Shown here piece after piece: positions 17,143 through 26,458 of a stretch of 59,228 nt of DNA (position 1 is its first letter; each line of letters opens with the position of its first letter). The notes below the pieces were generated by a model. The model did not search any database and was not told the DNA's origin. It was given only the letters and a program-made list of their open reading frames with translations. Both the position numbers and the translations under genes were made by a program. The DNA is from Fidelibacterota bacterium (lineage in GTDB: Bacteria; Pseudomonadota; Alphaproteobacteria; Rhodospirillales; Rhodospirillaceae), in NCBI GenBank assembly GCA_947476065.1, contig CANJPG010000014.1, positions 1 through 59,228 on the forward strand. The letters are read 5' to 3'.

Positions 17143-17541
17143 TTAGCGGTCAACTACCCGCCATGTGCCGTCGGGCTGCCGGCAGGCGGTGCCGTGGGCC
17201 GGAACGCGCCGACCGTCGATGATGATGTTCTGCTGGAATTCGCGGCAGGGCCCCTCGGTACGGGCTGCTTCGGTGCGGGGCGCCGCTTGGGCGGTCGCCT
17301 GCGGAGCGCTGTGCGTGGGCGGGTCGTTCCAAACAATGCCGTTCTTGTCAGGCGCGCCTTTTGAACTGGGCTGAGCAGCCGGCGCATCGTTCCAGATGAT
17401 CGGATCGCTCTTGCCGGCGCCGGCCGCCGCGGGCGCGCTCCAGATGATGGTGCCGTTGGCGGTCTGGCTCGACGATTGCGCCGCAAAGCCCGCGGCCGGA
17501 CACAGTGCGACGACGGCCGTAATCAGTGCAAACCGGTTCAT
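17143..17541 (-). CDS. exported hypothetical protein, 132 aa
   Basis: The start at 17541 has GGAG about nine bases upstream and is followed by a signal peptide (MNRFALITAVVALCPAAGFA). The mature part is low-complexity, with repeated IIW/IVWNDAP or NDPP motifs (TIIWSAPA, PIIWNDAPA, GIVWNDPPT). It ends in a compact domain with CREFQQNIIIDGRRVPAHGT and ACRQPDGTWRVV. That end matches a short surface-antigen-like motif of exported proteins (C-x-E/Y-Q-x(4)-I-D-G-x(8)-A-C-x-x-P-D-G-x-W). The function is unknown; the tail may bind the cell wall or another protein. Confidence 0.68.
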   Translation of the reverse strand: MNRFALITAVVALCPAAGFAAQSSSQTANGTIIWSAPAAAGAGKSDPIIWNDAPAAQPSSKGAPDKNGIVWNDPPTHSAPQATAQAAPRTEAARTEGPCREFQQNIIIDGRRVPAHGTACRQPDGTWRVVDR

Positions 17542-17645
17542 GGGAATGGTCTCCAAAATGACATCGCGCATTATCTATGGGCGGGCGGGTCCGCCGCAAC
17601 AGCGGCCATCCTGCCGCAAGATGACAATTGCGAAAGGCGGAATGG

Positions 17646-18113
17646 TCAGCGGGCGATCACGGCGTTGCGGAAGGCCAGGGGCCGCGCCACGCTTTTCACC
17701 GGCTCGAGGCCGTGACCGGTGCCGCGCACGACGATGTCGCCGTAGTCGAACATACGCCCCAGGATCGATTGGCTGACGTCCACGCTTTCGACCTTGGTCA
17801 TGTTCATCTCGACGGTCTGGCGGCTGATGAAGTCTTCCTTGAAGATCACGCGCCGGTCGGTGACGGCGATTTCCGTGGTGAAGCGCTTGAACCAGGCGCG
17901 CAGGAAGTAGGCGAGGGCAATGACGCCCAGCACCAACGCCGCAATCGACGCGAACCCTTGCCCATCCGGTCCGTCCCAGACCGCCTGCCCGGCCAGCACG
18001 GCGAGGGCCAGGGCAGCAAACACAAAGGCCGGTAGATAAATGAACCAGTGGATCGTGCCCTTGAAGGCCACGATCTCGCCCGGCTGCAAAACCTTTTCGA
18101 CGTAGCTCGACAT
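17646..18113 (-). CDS. PH-domain (bPH2/DUF304) membrane protein, 155 aa
   Basis: Two membrane helices (about 22-42 and 55-75) are followed by a bacterial PH-like domain (80-150) with the typical VTDRRVIFKEDFISRQTVEM and the strand DYGDIVVRGTGHGLEPVKSV. The family (DUF304/YdbT-YdbS) is found in many bacteria as cytoplasmic domains anchored to the inner membrane, of unknown role. MSSYVEKVLQPGEIV is the usual N-terminus. The gene stands alone; the terminator at 18149-18188 belongs to the SYLF gene upstream. Confidence 0.85.
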   Translation of the reverse strand: MSSYVEKVLQPGEIVAFKGTIHWFIYLPAFVFAALALAVLAGQAVWDGPDGQGFASIAALVLGVIALAYFLRAWFKRFTTEIAVTDRRVIFKEDFISRQTVEMNMTKVESVDVSQSILGRMFDYGDIVVRGTGHGLEPVKSVARPLAFRNAVIAR

Positions 18114-18148
18114 GGTGACCTCGCGGGAAAAGGTGTAGCGCCGGTAAA

Positions 18149-18188
18149 AAAACGGCCTGCCTATGCTAAGCGACAGGCAGGCCGTTTT
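18149..18188 (-). terminator. Rho-independent terminator of the SYLF gene
   Basis: A 14-bp perfect stem, AAAACGGCCTGCCT at 18149-18162 with its complement at 18175-18188, and a 12-base loop. On the minus strand the stem ends in a run of T (A-run from 18146). It lies about 20 bases past the SYLF stop. Confidence 0.88.
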
Positions 18189-18208
18189 GTTTCAGCCGTA
18201 AGCGTGTT

Positions 18209-18766
18209 TTAACGCTCGATCTTGGAAATCTTCGAGCCTTCGATGTTTACGCCGGCCATCAGGCCCTGCTGGCCGAAGATGAAGGCATAGGCGTCGTCCT
18301 TCAGCGTCGAGGACGACAGGTTCTTGGCCACGCCCTCGTTGACGATGACCACCGTGGGGCCCACGCCGATCTCCCAGCCCTTGGACTGGCTCAGGTAATC
18401 GACGGCTTTGTCGTTCATCAGGAATACGGCGTAGCTATAGGCTTGTGCGCCCGCCTGCAGGCCCCACGACGCCGAAACCGAGTTGTAATAGGCGACGGCC
18501 TTGCCGCCCTTTTGCAGCATGCCTTCGCCGTAGCTGCCGCCCAGGATCAACCCGGCCTTGACGATCTTCGGGAAGACCAGGATGGCCCGCGCCTTTTTTG
18601 AAATGTCTTCGGCGACGGGATTGGTGCGGTAGAGGCTCTGCAGCGCTTCCTCGCCGTCGCGGCTGATCTCCTTGGCCGTGGGGGCGGCGGAAACCTCGGC
18701 TCCTAGGAACGCGGTTGTCACGGCCGCGAGGCCCAAGGCGAGAAATACTCTGCGTGCGTGCATCAT
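18209..18766 (-). CDS. exported SYLF-domain (Ysc84-like) lipid-binding protein
   Basis: Protein of 185 residues with signal peptide MMHARRVFLALGLAAVTTAF. The SYLF domain is clear: AILVFPKIVKAGLILGGSYG, EGMLQKGGKAVAYYNSVSAS, WGLQAGAQAYSYAVFLMND, and the end KDDAYAFIFGQQGLMAGVNI. Family members bind phosphoinositides or other lipids; the bacterial exported forms are of unknown role, maybe in the envelope. The start at 18766 is best because AAGGAG is nine bases upstream; a further ATG at 18775 would leave no room for that site. Monocistronic with a strong terminator. Confidence 0.88.
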   Translation of the reverse strand: MMHARRVFLALGLAAVTTAFLGAEVSAAPTAKEISRDGEEALQSLYRTNPVAEDISKKARAILVFPKIVKAGLILGGSYGEGMLQKGGKAVAYYNSVSASWGLQAGAQAYSYAVFLMNDKAVDYLSQSKGWEIGVGPTVVIVNEGVAKNLSSSTLKDDAYAFIFGQQGLMAGVNIEGSKISKIER

Positions 18767-18822
18767 TTCGCTCATCTCCTTCAAGCTACAAGCGTGCAAC
18801 AGCGGCCAACGGCAACATCATA

Positions 18823-18866
18823 TCTGGCTTATATCCGCGACCGTTCTGGCCTATATCCGCGACCGT
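18823..18866. repeat. two 22-bp tandem repeats in the kinase/SYLF divergent region
   Basis: Two head-to-tail copies of a 22-bp unit (18823-18844 and 18845-18866), starting TCTGGC and ending TATATCCGCGACCGT, differing at a single base. The period is two helical turns, so both copies present the same face of the DNA. They lie 57 bases upstream of the SYLF start and about 200 upstream of the kinase. This is a candidate operator for one or both; the rest of the 300-base gap shows nothing clear. Confidence 0.55.
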
Positions 18867-19066
18867 CGATGAAAAGATGGTGCCCTCGGGTTGGGTGTTC
18901 TGGTTGGCAATATACCCGAAGTTGATAATTTTCTCGCCCGTGTTTTCGCATTTGCCTTTGGGGTTCCAGCACAGCTTATAAATGCCTGCTAATAAACAAC
19001 ATGCGCATGGGCGTCGGCTCCTCCAGCGGGGCTGGGTAGCGCAAAGCCACGGGGCGGGGACTTAGC

Positions 19067-19798
19067 ATGAATTTCGGTCGATATTGGAACCGGCTGTCTT
19101 TCCGGCTTCCACTTCTCATCATTCTGTTTTCGATATTGATCGGCGTCGTCGTTGGCAGCATCGCTATCGTCGTCGCCAACCAAAGCCTCGAGGAGACGTT
19201 CAAGGAAGATATGGCCGTGCTGCGCAACGAACGCGCGCGCGCCGTTGTCGAAGAGTTGGACAGCAAGAAGCGGCTGCTGGAAACCTTTTCCTATCAACCT
19301 GCGAACCTTGAGGCGTTCAAGAAATTCAGAAACGCTTTCGAGGCTATGGATGAATCCGCGCGCGCGGCGCTGATCAAGGTTTACACCGACGACAATCGTT
19401 TTCCCCCGGGCGACCGCATTGCTCTCATCGACGGCGGCGATAGATCGGCCTACACCGAGGTCCACAAAGCCTATCATCAGATTTTTCAGCGTTGGGTGCA
19501 GGTGAACGGCATAGCCGGGATCATGCTGGTCGATCTGAAAGGCAACGTCGTCTACGCCGTGCAGAAAACGAGCGACTTCGGAGCAAACCTGCTCCAGGGA
19601 CCGCTCAGGGACGAGCTGTCCGGCGACTTGTTCCGCCGAACATTGTCGCAGACGCCGCCGTGGGAAGTCATATTCGCGGACCTGCGCCGCTACCCTCCGT
19701 CGGGTGGTCAGCCGTCACTGATGATGGCTACTGCTTTGCAAGATACCACCGGCGAGTCATTGGCGCGGTGGTCATGCAGCTCAACACCAATTTGCTGA
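19067..19798 (+). CDS. kinase fragment 1: membrane and sensor segment
   Basis: First open reading frame of the broken kinase, 243 codons, starting at the ATG behind GGGGAC. The first 36 residues hold a membrane helix (RLPLLIILFSILIGVVVGSI), and the rest is the N-terminal part of an extracytoplasmic cache-like sensor with VNGIAGIMLVDLKGNVVYAV. The last 13 codons, after ALQDTTG, are out of frame and meaningless. If truly translated alone, it would be an anchored sensor stub without kinase activity. Confidence 0.5.
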   Translation: MNFGRYWNRLSFRLPLLIILFSILIGVVVGSIAIVVANQSLEETFKEDMAVLRNERARAVVEELDSKKRLLETFSYQPANLEAFKKFRNAFEAMDESARAALIKVYTDDNRFPPGDRIALIDGGDRSAYTEVHKAYHQIFQRWVQVNGIAGIMLVDLKGNVVYAVQKTSDFGANLLQGPLRDELSGDLFRRTLSQTPPWEVIFADLRRYPPSGGQPSLMMATALQDTTGESLARWSCSSTPIC

Positions 19799-20436
19799 GC
19801 GAAGTGGCTAACAACGTAAAGGACCTCGGTGAGACCGGTGAGGTCTATGTCGTCGGCAAGGACATGCTGAAGCGCAGTCGGACGCGCTTTCTCACCGAAG
19901 GCCTTTTAGAGAAGAAATTTGAGTCCGTTGCCGCCCGCCGCTCTGCCGCCGGTTTTTCCGCCTCTGAAATGGATTTGGATTATCGCGGCATTCCGTCCAT
20001 TATTGCTTACGGCCCCGTCGAATTCATGGGTGTTCACTGGGGCATCGTCTCGAAAGTTGCGCTCAGTGAAGTCACCGCGCCTGTGCGCCGGATGGTGGAG
20101 CTGATTCTCGGCGGCGGTCTGTTGGCCGTTGCTGTGCTAGGCGTGCTGGGCTACGCGGCCGCCCGTGCGGTCAGTAGTCCTCTCGACCACGCCATACGAG
20201 TCATGCGCGAACTCACCAACGGCAATCGCGGGGTCGATGTCCGCCTGCACGGCGGGCTGTCCGAAATTCGCGCCATCGGTGATGCGCTCGGCGCCTTTAA
20301 GGCGGGGCTGGCCGAGACCGACAAATTAGTCACCGACATCCGCAAGAAGGAAGCCCAGGTCACCGACCTTCTGGATACGAGTCCAGTCGGCGCGCTGGTG
20401 GTCACCGCCGACGACGAGGTGCTCTGTTATCAATGA
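19774..20436 (+). CDS. kinase fragment 2: rest of sensor, HAMP and start of PAS
   Basis: The shifted middle part of the kinase, here taken from the ATG at 19774. It holds the end of the sensor (GETGEVYVVGKDMLKRSRTR), a membrane helix (LILGGGLLAVAVLGVLGYAA), a HAMP-like helix pair (SSPLDHAIRVMRELTNGNRG) and the first strand of a PAS domain (SPVGALVVTADDEV) before a premature TGA. No ribosome binding site precedes the ATG. It is better read as part of the single interrupted gene. Confidence 0.35.
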   Translation: MQLNTNLLSEVANNVKDLGETGEVYVVGKDMLKRSRTRFLTEGLLEKKFESVAARRSAAGFSASEMDLDYRGIPSIIAYGPVEFMGVHWGIVSKVALSEVTAPVRRMVELILGGGLLAVAVLGVLGYAAARAVSSPLDHAIRVMRELTNGNRGVDVRLHGGLSEIRAIGDALGAFKAGLAETDKLVTDIRKKEAQVTDLLDTSPVGALVVTADDEVLCYQ

Positions 20437-20830
20437 ACCCGGTGCGGCGATTCTGGGACGCCATAAATCCTCGTTTGTTGGGTCTAATCTTTCTTTCGGA
20501 CATATCGCCCAGCCGGAGTTCGCCTGGACCAAGCCGGCCAAGGCCGCGCGCCGCGACGGTTTCGTCAAGGAGTCAGAGATCACGGTTCGCATCGCCGAGA
20601 AGGGCGATACGATTCTGAATGTTTCCATCCGCCGCACGGTCTATGCCGACCGCGAAGGCTTCCTGATCTGGTTCGACGACATTACTGCGCAACGCCAGGC
20701 CGACGAGGAACTGCGCCAGCTCGACGACCGCTTCGTCGCTTTCCTTGAAAATACGCCCGACTTCGTTTTCATCCGGGATACCGCCAACCGCTTTCAAGCG
20801 GCCAGTCAGGCGCTGGCGCGCATTGTCGGC

Positions 20831-23467
20831 GTGCAGTCGTGGCGCGACATGCTCGGGCGCACGGTGCACGACATTTATCAGAAAGCCGACGCGGATCGCA
20901 TCGTCGAGAACGATCGCCCGTTGTTGGAAGGTGCTATGGGTGCCCAGGAGTATGAGGAAAATATCAACCTCGGCGGCGGGCGCGTGATCAATGCCAGCAC
21001 GAGAAAGGTTGCTCTGAAAGGCCGCGATGGCCGCATCTCGGGTATTCTGGGCATCGGCAGCGATATCACGCAGCAGAAAGAAACCGAAAAGCTCATCCAG
21101 GATGCACTCAAGCAGGCGGAGGCCGAGCGCGGCCGTTCGCGCTCGATCATCGACTCTTCTCCTGACCCGGTCGTCATCGTGCGCGCCGACGGAACCATTG
21201 ACTACGTAAGCCGTCAGGCCGTGGAAATGTTTGGCTATGGGCGCGAGGAACTGACCGGGAAGAAGATCGACCAGCTTATCCCCGAGCGGTTCCACAAGAA
21301 GCACGGCACGCATATGAAGCACTTCTTTAATGCGCGCCAGGCGCGCCAGATGGGCACGGACCGCGATCTCTTCGCCGTCACCAAGACTGGCCGCGAGATC
21401 CCCGTGGAGATTTCGCTGAGCCCCATGCAGCATGGAGATGAAAGCCTGGTCATCGCCTCGCTGCGCGACATCACCGAACGTAAGGTCGCTGAGGCCGCCC
21501 TTAAGGAAGCCAAGGAGGCGGCCGAATCCGCGACCAAGGCCAAAGGCGATTTCCTCGCGTCGATGAGCCACGAAATCCGCACGCCGATGAACGGCATCAC
21601 CGGCATGGCCGATTTGCTGGCGCAGAGCGAACTCAACGACGACCAAAAGCATATGCTGCGCACGATCCGCGAGTCTGGCAACGCGTTGATCACGATCATC
21701 AACGATATTCTCGATATCTCGAAAATTGAGGCCGGGAAGCTCGATATAGAAAGCGTGTCCATGACCGTCGCAGATGTGCTGGAAGGGGTGGCCAGCACGT
21801 TGACGCCTAACGCTACCAAGAAGGGCATACGCATCGATACCTTCATAGATCCGGCCATTCCCCCGGCACTGCTCGGTGATCCAGTGCGCGTACGCCAGAT
21901 CCTGTTCAATCTCACCGGTAACGCGGTCAAATTCTCGGATCACAAGGATGTTGCCATCCGCGCCACGTCCGGGCGCAAAGACGACGCTGGCCGGCTGTGG
22001 GTGCGATTTGATATCATCGACCATGGCATCGGCATTTCGCCGGAAAATCAATCCAAGCTGTTCCAGGCTTTCAGCCAGGCGGAAAGCTCGACGACGCGCA
22101 AGTTCGGCGGCACCGGCTTGGGGCTGGCCATCTGCAAGCGCCTCGTGGAGATGATGGGCGGTACCGTGAGCCTGACCAGCAAGGAGGGCGAAGGCTCGGT
22201 GTTCACGGCCGAGATTCCCTTTACGCCCACCGACGCCAGCCGCTCGCACGAGAAGCCGCGCGATCTGACCGGTCTGCGGGTGGTGCTGGTCGCAAGTTCG
22301 GGCATGCGCCAGGAAGCCGTCGTGGCTTACCTCAGCCATTGGGGCGCCGACGCCGTCATCGCGCCCAATGATCTAACCGCCGCGGATTTGGTCAAGAAAG
22401 GCGACAAGGAAGGCCGCTCGTTCTCGTCGGTGATCTTTGATTTCGGTCTCGACGAGCGGCAACAAGCTGAAGCGGTCGCGCGTTTCCGCAAGGCCTTGCC
22501 CAAGCGCAAGACGCCGATGATTCTGCTACAGGATTATCAATCTCGCGGCGCGCGCATTCGCGAGGAGGACGTGGTGACCGTCGATGCCAATCCCGTTATC
22601 CGCTACCGCGTCGTGACGGCGGTGGCGGCCGGACGTGCGAGCCCCGAAGTCCAGCCCGATGCCGAAGTTCTGGCGGCCAAGCCGGCCAAGGCGCCGACGG
22701 TCGAAGAAGCGCTTACACAGGGCCAGCTGATTCTGCTGGCCGAGGACAATCTCACGAACCAGGACGTGATTCGTCGACAGCTCGCGATGCTGGGATTCAC
22801 ATGCGAAATCGCTAATAATGGCGCCGAGGCCCTCAAGGCCTGGCGCACGGGACGCTACGTGTTGCTGCTCACCGACTGTCATATGCCCGAGATGGACGGC
22901 TACGAGCTGACAGGCGCTATCCGCGCCGAGGAAAAGGCGTCGGGCGCTAAACTGCCTATTATCGCTGTCACCGCGAACGCCCTGCAGGGCGAGGCCGAAC
23001 GCTGCATCCAAGCCGGAATGGACGATTACGTCAGCAAGCCGATCGCCATGCCGGTCCTGCGCGCAGCCTTGCAGAAGTGGATGCCGCCGGCCAAGGCCGC
23101 ATCGGCGGTGGCCTCAGTCCCGGACGTGCCCCCATCTGCTCCGGTCGTCGATGAACGCGTGCTGAAGGACATGTTCGGCGACGATGACGTCACATTCAAG
23201 GAAATCATGCAGTCCTTCGTCGCGCCGTCGGAAGCCGTGGTAGGCGATATCCTCGCCGGCCACGGGGCTCGTGACGCTGTGGCGGTAATGGAGGCTGCGC
23301 ACAAATTGAAATCCGCGGCGCGCAATGTCGGCGCCGGCGCGCTCGCGGATACGGCGGCTGATCTCGAAACCGCCGCCAGGGCGCAAGAATGGGGCACTAT
23401 CGATACCCTCGCACCGCTGGCGCGCGCACAAATGGACGCCGTCGCCGCATATATTAGCAAGCTATGA
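20831..23467 (+). CDS. kinase fragment 3: PAS, HisKA, ATPase, receivers and HPt
   Basis: Intact 878-codon frame from a GTG, holding the whole catalytic part of the hybrid kinase; the correct frame in fact continues upstream to about 20426 without a start codon. The phospho-accepting His is residue 247 of this fragment. The first receiver lacks the usual Asp-Asp-Asp-Lys set ([16 protein letters not shown]), so it is probably inactive. The second receiver ([30 protein letters not shown]) and the HPt domain are complete, giving a His-Asp-His relay ready to pass phosphate to a separate response regulator such as the next gene. Confidence 0.8.
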   Translation: MQSWRDMLGRTVHDIYQKADADRIVENDRPLLEGAMGAQEYEENINLGGGRVINASTRKVALKGRDGRISGILGIGSDITQQKETEKLIQDALKQAEAERGRSRSIIDSSPDPVVIVRADGTIDYVSRQAVEMFGYGREELTGKKIDQLIPERFHKKHGTHMKHFFNARQARQMGTDRDLFAVTKTGREIPVEISLSPMQHGDESLVIASLRDITERKVAEAALKEAKEAAESATKAKGDFLASMSHEIRTPMNGITGMADLLAQSELNDDQKHMLRTIRESGNALITIINDILDISKIEAGKLDIESVSMTVADVLEGVASTLTPNATKKGIRIDTFIDPAIPPALLGDPVRVRQILFNLTGNAVKFSDHKDVAIRATSGRKDDAGRLWVRFDIIDHGIGISPENQSKLFQAFSQAESSTTRKFGGTGLGLAICKRLVEMMGGTVSLTSKEGEGSVFTAEIPFTPTDASRSHEKPRDLTGLRVVLVASSGMRQEAVVAYLSHWGADAVIAPNDLTAADLVKKGDKEGRSFSSVIFDFGLDERQQAEAVARFRKALPKRKTPMILLQDYQSRGARIREEDVVTVDANPVIRYRVVTAVAAGRASPEVQPDAEVLAAKPAKAPTVEEALTQGQLILLAEDNLTNQDVIRRQLAMLGFTCEIANNGAEALKAWRTGRYVLLLTDCHMPEMDGYELTGAIRAEEKASGAKLPIIAVTANALQGEAERCIQAGMDDYVSKPIAMPVLRAALQKWMPPAKAASAVASVPDVPPSAPVVDERVLKDMFGDDDVTFKEIMQSFVAPSEAVVGDILAGHGARDAVAVMEAAHKLKSAARNVGAGALADTAADLETAARAQEWGTIDTLAPLARAQMDAVAAYISKL

Positions 23468-23513
23468 AGACGAACAACCTGATACTGCACCTGATGGGGA
23501 TTGTGGGGGACGC

Positions 23514-24338
23514 ATGGAAAAGCTTCCGGACTATTCGAGCAAGAGATTCCTGATCGCCGACGATGAGCCGTTTATGCTTGGACTGATTGAACGCATGCTC
23601 AAGGAATGTAAGGCGACGCAGATTGTTAAGGTTGCTGATGGCGCTACCGCCCTAAAGGCGATCAGGGATGACTTGAGTCAGGTGGACTGCATCATTTCCG
23701 ACTGCAATATGAAGCCTGTCAACGGCCTCCAACTGCTCCAGGGCGTCCGCTTCGGCATCAATCCCCGCATTCCGCGCGATCAGGCCTTCGTCATGGTGAC
23801 CGGCCACGGCGATACCGAAGTCGTCAAAAGCGCCTTGATGCTCGACGTGAATGGCTACCTCGTTAAGCCAGTTGCGCTCGACAAACTTGTGCAAACCCTT
23901 GAGCGGGTTTTCGCCAAGCCCCTGGAAGCCAAGGACCCCGAATATTACCGCGCCCTGAAACTCGCCAAAGTGCACACGCTGGATGCGCCCCTTCAGCCGG
24001 GCCAGGAAGCGCAGAAGAAGCCATCCGCATGGGTGATCATGGGCAATTCGGCGCAACGCAAGGATGCAGCGGCGCTGCGCGCCAAGATCAAGGACTTCAG
24101 CGTTACGCACGCCACGCGCGACGGCGAGGCCGAGGTAAAGATCAAGAACCGGCGCGAATGCGACTTGGCGGAGCTGAAGGACGGCATGGTCCTAGCCGAG
24201 GATGTCTTCGCCGAGGAAGGGCAGATCTTGCTGCGGCACGGCACCACGCTCACCGCAGGCATGATATCCCGCCTGCGCGAACTCGCCGTTGAAACCGATA
24301 CGCGCAACTTCGTCTGGATCGGTGAACTTGCCAAATAG
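23514..24338 (+). CDS. response regulator with C-terminal DUF3391-like module
   Basis: Protein of 274 residues, 46 bases after the kinase, with GGGGGA before the ATG at 23514. The receiver has Asp16/Asp17, phospho-acceptor Asp63 (ISDCNM), Thr96 (VMVTGHGD) and Lys118 (YLVKPV). There is no classic DNA-binding domain. Residues 130-210 are a charged linker, and the end ([40 protein letters not shown]) matches the short module at the N-terminus of many HD-GYP phosphodiesterases. It is the natural target of the preceding HPt domain. The output is unclear: protein contact or sensing rather than transcription. Confidence 0.85.
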   Translation: MEKLPDYSSKRFLIADDEPFMLGLIERMLKECKATQIVKVADGATALKAIRDDLSQVDCIISDCNMKPVNGLQLLQGVRFGINPRIPRDQAFVMVTGHGDTEVVKSALMLDVNGYLVKPVALDKLVQTLERVFAKPLEAKDPEYYRALKLAKVHTLDAPLQPGQEAQKKPSAWVIMGNSAQRKDAAALRAKIKDFSVTHATRDGEAEVKIKNRRECDLAELKDGMVLAEDVFAEEGQILLRHGTTLTAGMISRLRELAVETDTRNFVWIGELAK

Positions 24339-24499
24339 AGGCGTCTTGGAGACTGTGGCTGGCGCGTAGAAGTGCTACAGCGAAAGAGTCGTACCGGGCC
24401 CCGCTCAAAAACGATGGGGTGTTCAGCATGCCCGGGCTTTACGAATGCGCTGCGGAAGTGCAAAAGCGTATGCCTTCTCTGAAGCCCGAAGGGTCTGCC

Positions 24500-25696
24500 A
24501 TGAACACGAAGCCAAACAAGAAACCAACTTTTGACTGGCAAGATCCTTTTTATCTGGCCGAACAACTGACCGAGGACGAACGCCTGATCGTGGCGACGGC
24601 GCGGGCCTATGCGCAGGACAAACTGTTGCCGCGCGTCCAGGATGCTTTTAGGCATGAACGCACCGACCGCGAGATTTTCCGCGAGATGGGCGCCCTCGGC
24701 CTGCTCGGCGCCACCATCGCGCCGGAATACGGCGGGGCGGGCCTCGGCTATGTGGCCTACGGGTTGATCGCGCGCGAGGTGGAACGCATCGACTCGGGCT
24801 ACCGCTCGATGATGAGCGTGCAGTCGTCGCTGGTCATGGTGCCGATCTCGGAATTCGCGTCGGAAGCGCAAAAGATAAAATACCTGCCCAAGCTCGCCAG
24901 CGGCGAGTGGGTCGGCTGCTTCGGATTGACCGAACCCAACCATGGCTCCGACGCCGGCTCGATGATCACGCGCGCGCGCGCGGCCCCTGGGGGCTACAAG
25001 CTCAGCGGCGCCAAAACCTGGATCACCAATTCCCCCATCGCCGATGTCTTCGTGGTCTGGGCCAAGACCGACGACGATGTCATCCGCGGCTTCATCCTCG
25101 ACCGCGGCATGAAGGGCCTTTCCACGCCCGTCATCCACGGCAAAGTGGGCCTGCGCGCTTCCATCACCGGCGAGATCGTCATGGACGAGGTTTTTGTGCC
25201 GGCGGAAAACTGTTTTGCGGACGTCACCGGTCTCAAGGGACCCTTCACCTGCCTGAACTCGGCGCGCTACGGCATCGCCTGGGGCGCGCTGGGGGCGGCG
25301 GAGTCATGCTACGCCACAGCGCGGCAGTATGTGCTTGACCGCGCGCAGTTTGGACGGCCGCTCGCCGCCAACCAGCTCATCCAAAAAAAGCTCGCTGACA
25401 TGCTGACGGAAATCGCGCTTGGTTTGCAGGGCTGCTTACGTTTGGGACGCCTGAAGGAAAACGGCCACCCGCCGGTCGAGTTGACCTCGATCCTGAAGCG
25501 CAATTCCTGCGGCAAGGCCCTGGATATCGCGCGCGCGGCCCGCGACATGATGGGCGCCAACGGCATTTCCGATGAATTCCCCGTCGCCCGCCATTTGGTG
25601 AATCTCGAAGTCGTAAATACCTATGAGGGCACCCACGACATCCATGCTCTCATTCTCGGGCGCGCCATCACCGGCATCGCCGCTTTCGCCAATTGA
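24500..25696 (+). CDS. gcdH: acyl-CoA dehydrogenase, glutaryl-CoA dehydrogenase type
   Basis: FAD enzyme of 398 residues predicted to oxidise and decarboxylate glutaryl-CoA to crotonyl-CoA in lysine/tryptophan breakdown. The motifs match Gcd[73 protein letters not shown], and the catalytic glutamate in [21 protein letters not shown] use the ATG at 24500 (GAAGGG seven bases upstream); the frame stays open to 24419. No glutaryl-CoA pathway partners are next to it, and the electron-transfer flavoprotein must lie elsewhere. Cytosolic tetramer in known members. Confidence 0.88.
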   Translation: MNTKPNKKPTFDWQDPFYLAEQLTEDERLIVATARAYAQDKLLPRVQDAFRHERTDREIFREMGALGLLGATIAPEYGGAGLGYVAYGLIAREVERIDSGYRSMMSVQSSLVMVPISEFASEAQKIKYLPKLASGEWVGCFGLTEPNHGSDAGSMITRARAAPGGYKLSGAKTWITNSPIADVFVVWAKTDDDVIRGFILDRGMKGLSTPVIHGKVGLRASITGEIVMDEVFVPAENCFADVTGLKGPFTCLNSARYGIAWGALGAAESCYATARQYVLDRAQFGRPLAANQLIQKKLADMLTEIALGLQGCLRLGRLKENGHPPVELTSILKRNSCGKALDIARAARDMMGANGISDEFPVARHLVNLEVVNTYEGTHDIHALILGRAITGIAAFAN

Positions 25697-25780
25697 TGGG
25701 CGCTCAGCTGTGAAGGTTTACCGGGTCAGCCAATAAGGGAGTTACCACCGCTGCCGGGGCGAAGGCGAGCTACGGAGCGG

Positions 25781-26074
25781 CTAACGCTTTACAGGCGGAG
25801 GATCGGACACACCGAAATCCGGCGAGTCAGTGCCGCCGCCGATGCGGAAGGCAATGATGGTGTAAGTATCGCGAATGCCGGGAATTTTATGCAGCTTGTT
25901 GTTGATGAAGTCGGGGATGCTCTTGGTTTCATCGATGGCAAATTTGGCCAAGAGGTCGTAGTTGCCCGAGGTCGAGTACACTTCGGAAATCTCCTCAAGC
26001 GTATCGAGGATGGCATCGGCCACTTTACCAGCCTCACCGAGCTGACATTTGATCTGAACAAACAATGGTCTCAT
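25781..26074 (-). CDS. standalone Lrp/AsnC ligand-binding (RAM) domain protein
   Basis: Protein of 97 residues consisting only of the effector-binding domain of the Lrp/AsnC regulators (QIKCQLGEAGKVADAILDTL, EVYSTSGNYDLLAKFAI, KIPGIRDTYTIIAFRIGG), with no helix-turn-helix. Such proteins form dimers and decamer-like rings, and bind amino acids or related ligands. They may modulate full-length Lrp proteins by mixing subunits. A GGAGG lies eight bases upstream of the ATG. It is separated from the tRNA gene by a terminator and converges on gcdH. Confidence 0.87.
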   Translation of the reverse strand: MRPLFVQIKCQLGEAGKVADAILDTLEEISEVYSTSGNYDLLAKFAIDETKSIPDFINNKLHKIPGIRDTYTIIAFRIGGGTDSPDFGVSDPPPVKR

Positions 26075-26219
26075 GGCATGTGCCTCCGGGGGCTATTTTG
26101 CCGGTTTGTTCAGCGCTTTGCCACCGCTCTTCGTGTGGAACTCCGCTCCCGCTGTGCGATTTAACGGCTGCGCTTGCCGGACGCGGGAATGGTGAGGATG
26201 CTTTAGAGTCTCGCAAACC

Positions 26220-26252
26220 AAAACGGCCCACTCATTGCTGAGGGGCCGTTTT
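26220..26252 (-). terminator. Rho-independent terminator after tRNA-Pro
   Basis: Stem AAAACGGCCC (26220-26229) pairs with GGGCCGTTTT (26243-26252) around a 13-base loop. On the minus strand a T-rich tract (TTTTGGTTT) follows. It sits about 30 bases beyond the 3' end of the tRNA. Confidence 0.85.
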
Positions 26253-26283
26253 TCGTTCGGGAATTCTGGGCTGACTTAAAGAA

Positions 26284-26360
26284 TGGTCGGAGCGAGAGGA
26301 TTTGAACCTCCGGCCCCTGCCTCCCGAAAGCAGTGCTCTACCGGGCTGAGCTACGCTCCG
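26284..26360 (-). tRNA. tRNA-Pro (anticodon CGG)
   Basis: A complete 77-base cloverleaf on the minus strand. The acceptor stem CGGAGCG pairs with CGCTCCG, the D arm is GCTC/GAGC, and the anticodon stem CTGCT/GGCAG (one G-U pair) carries the loop TTCGGGA, giving anticodon CGG (decodes CCG). The T arm GGAGG/CCTCT holds TTCAAAT. The discriminator base is A and the CCA end is encoded (26284-26286). A terminator follows. Confidence 0.95.
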
Positions 26361-26458
26361 ACTGGAGGCGCGCTTATAGCCGCTCCGGGGGCACATGCGC
26401 AAGCCGGGAAGCGGGCCTATAAAGGCTATTTTTCCAAGGCTTTAGGCCAAGGGATTGG

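Larger units (their letters stand above)
19067..23467 (+). pseudogene. hybrid sensor histidine kinase with two compensating frameshifts
   Basis: Reconstructed product of 1466 residues, read in one frame at both ends but with a 0.7-kb middle part in another. Near 19751-19755 one base is missing: the frame leaves ALQDTTGES and continues as RVIGAVVMQLNTNLLSEVA. Near 20423-20426 one base is extra: the frame leaves DDEVLCYQ and resumes with VINEPGAAILGR. Order: membrane helix (13-36), extracytoplasmic sensor, second helix (about 343-365), HAMP-like linker, three PAS domains, HisKA with SMSHEIRTP (His835), ATPase ([24 protein letters not shown]), a degenerate receiver, a receiver with Asp1270 ([14 protein letters not shown]), and HPt with His1412 ([13 protein letters not shown]). 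All catalytic residues are kept. Sequencing error or a recent mutation pair are both possible. Confidence 0.85.

Noticed and set aside
20573-22339. 588-codon minus-strand frame opposite the histidine kinase
   Set aside because: Antisense to conserved PAS/HisKA/ATPase domains; no ribosome binding site or domain.
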